Of a DNA stretch of 6,250 bases, positions 5,582 to 6,250 are shown piece after piece. The DNA is from Spirochaetia bacterium. Lineage in GTDB: Bacteria; Spirochaetota; Spirochaetia; DTKZ01. Made by a program: the position numbers and the translations under genes. The number at the start of each line of letters is the position of its first letter. Within the stretch, counting starts at the first letter, position 1. The notes beneath the pieces were generated by a model. It saw only the letters and a program-made list of their open reading frames with translations, made no database searches and had not been told where the DNA came from. Where the stretch lies: assembly GCA_031270615.1 (NCBI GenBank), contig JAISXE010000040.1:1-6250 (forward strand), in the 5' to 3' direction.

Positions 5582-5887
5582 ATGCTGGTGTCCGTGCTTG
5601 GGGTTTTTCGGGAATACCGGAAATGGCGGAAAAACTGGGATGGGCTGTGCGGCCGCTGCGGGCTGTGCTGTTACGAGAGGTCCCTTTCCCGTTCCGGGGA
5701 GGTCGCGGTAGACCTTTCCAGCCCCTGCGAATTCCTTGACGAGCGCACGCGCCTGTGCCGCGTGTACGAAAACCGTTTCCGAAAATGCCGGGACTGCCAG
5801 AGGGTCAACCTTTTCCGCGCCCTGTTCCACCGCTTTCTGCCGCCATGCTGCGCGTACGCGCGCACCTTCCGGGTGTGGCGGGGATAG
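5582..5887 (+). CDS. YkgJ/YcgN-type cysteine-cluster metal-binding protein
   Basis: The 101-residue product has ten cysteines in a pattern typical of the YkgJ family of putative zinc- or iron-chelating proteins. CGRCGLCC is at residues 23-30, PCEFLDERTRLCRVYENR at 48-65, CRDC at 69-72 and a closing PPCC at 87-90. The order CxxCxxCC, then C-x-FL, then C-x-VYE-x-R, then C is the family signature. The biochemical role of the family is not settled. The ATG directly follows the TAG of the preceding gene with no gap and no evident ribosome-binding site, so translation is probably by re-initiation. It is basic (many Arg) and has no signal peptide. A neighbouring exported protein makes a role in assembly or modification conceivable, but nothing in the sequence shows it. 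Confidence 0.85.
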   Translation: MLVSVLGVFREYRKWRKNWDGLCGRCGLCCYERSLSRSGEVAVDLSSPCEFLDERTRLCRVYENRFRKCRDCQRVNLFRALFHRFLPPCCAYARTFRVWRG

Positions 5888-5900
5888 GGATGGGCGCGAG

Positions 5901-5962
5901 GCAAAAGAATTTGACCACTGGCCCCGCCGGTCGCCCAAGGACAGAATTCTTTTTGCTTTTTT
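5901..5962 (+). terminator. Probable terminator after the YkgJ-type gene
   Basis: GCAAAAGAATT (5901-5911) pairs with 5945-5956 with a single bulged T. The enclosed segment forms a smaller GACC...GGTC / GGC-CCC-GCC hairpin (5913-5932). A T-rich tail (TTTTTGCTTTTTT) overlaps and follows the 3' arm. It begins 13 bp after the stop at 5887, the expected place for the end of the transcript. The outer stem is A/T-rich, so it is weaker than a classical GC stem. Confidence 0.4.
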
Positions 5963-5964
5963 CT

Positions 5965-6045
5965 CCGTCGGCTCTTCGTCTGTGTGGCCGGTGCCCCTCT
6001 TCACCGGTGTCCGTCCTGTCTGCGTGGTCAGTGGTTGATCTTTTT
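5965..6045 (-). repeat. Degenerate AACCACTGAC-type short-period repeat, copy 2
   Basis: The plus strand shows CTTCGTCTGTGTGG (5974-5987), GTCTGCGTGGTCAGTGGTT (6018-6036) and GATCTTTTT. On the minus strand it reads AACCACTGACCACGCAGAC and CCACACAGACGAAG. The tract resembles 331-383 in both the CAGTGGTT core and the CTTCGTCnGTGTG phrase. A 6-bp hairpin CCGGTG/CACCGG (5988-6007) lies inside. An inverted relative of the end, TTGACCACTGGCC (5911-5923), overlaps the preceding hairpin. No gene is seen in 5888-6097. Confidence 0.55.
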
Positions 6046-6097
6046 AAAAACCCGTGGGCCGCGCCGTACAGGAATTCAAAGTATCAATAAGTTTGTT

Positions 6098-6250
6098 ATG
6101 AAAATTTTTAAAAATCCCCTAAAACTGGCCAAATTGTCCGCAATTCGGCCAGTTTTTACCTCAAAAACCTTTTATTCAGCAGCAATATCGTTGGTTCTTA
6201 TGGCTCCCCTGCAAAGGCGCGGGTGGCGGCGAAAAAAAAGAGAGCGGCTT
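6098..6250 (+). CDS. Possible 5' end of an unrecognised reading frame
   Basis: From the ATG at 6098 the frame stays open for 51 codons to the window edge. It begins MKIFKNPLKLAKLSAIRPVF, continues with a short hydrophobic stretch (FYSAAISLVLMAPL) and then a very basic segment (QRRGWRRKKRERL). No ribosome-binding site precedes the ATG, and a strong hairpin falls inside the frame. Both argue against this start; an in-frame ATG at 6200 is an alternative. The opposite strand is also open from 6250 to a stop at 6172-6174, so the coding strand is not settled. I do not recognise either product. Confidence 0.2.
   Translation, partial: MKIFKNPLKLAKLSAIRPVFTSKTFYSAAISLVLMAPLQRRGWRRKKRERL
6121..6157. 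terminator. Strong hairpin followed by a T-run (intrinsic terminator-like)
   Basis: AAAACTGGCC (6121-6130) pairs perfectly with GGCCAGTTTT (6147-6156). After one mismatch the stem continues as AATT/AATT closed by a G-C pair (loop TCCG), and one further T extends the run to TTTTT. A-runs on the left make it usable from either strand. It could end transcription from the left or end a minus-strand gene stopping at 6172. It also lies inside the possible plus-strand frame starting at 6098. Confidence 0.5.

Noticed and set aside
5252..6004. Minus-strand open frame across the YkgJ-type gene and the right spacer
   Set aside because: It crosses a clear cysteine-motif gene, a terminator-like hairpin and a repeat tract, and its product has no recognisable fold.

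Overview
The window is GC-rich DNA (my impression is just under 60% GC, not counted) carrying one run of five same-strand genes between about 700 and 5890. Repeat-rich, gene-poor stretches lie on both sides and one repeat cluster sits inside the run. The gene set and the spacer repeats look most like a termite-gut or related treponeme (Spirochaetota). That assignment rests on general resemblance, not on a diagnostic gene, and is only moderately secure.

Layout. Positions 1-696 hold no convincing gene. Positions 1-263 are a mosaic of short conserved phrases wrapped around perfect hairpins of unrelated stem sequence, bounded by a 12-bp inverted repeat. Positions 264-603 hold a degenerate CAGTGGTT-type repeat, an inverted pair of GAATTAGG-type blocks and several GC-rich hairpins. 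An AT-rich promoter candidate (630-657) precedes a galactokinase-family gene (697-1842). surE follows after 11 bp (1854-2594). A 231-bp spacer (2595-2825) carries another copy of the hairpin mosaic and a possible internal promoter. Then come a six-TPR protein (2826-3515), a secreted TPR/beta-propeller/VWA-like protein (3512-5581, ATGA overlap) and a small ten-cysteine YkgJ-type protein (5582-5887, no gap). The right flank (5888-6250) holds two terminator-like hairpins, a second copy of the CAGTGGTT repeat and possibly the 5' end of another reading frame.

How the genes fit together. galK-like and surE are probably co-transcribed metabolic genes (sugar phosphorylation; nucleotide or phosphate-ester hydrolysis). 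The last three genes are tightly coupled and look like a second functional unit: a cytoplasmic helical scaffold, an exported propeller protein with a VWA-like module lacking its metal-binding Asp, and a cysteine-rich metal-binding protein. The substrate of this unit cannot be read from the sequence.

Points of most interest: (1) the hairpin mosaic, in which flanks are conserved but stem sequences change with pairing kept; (2) galactokinase active-site substitutions at the positions of the catalytic Arg and Asp; (3) the unusual TPR + NHL + degenerate VWA architecture; (4) 7-G and 8-G tracts inside two neighbouring coding regions.
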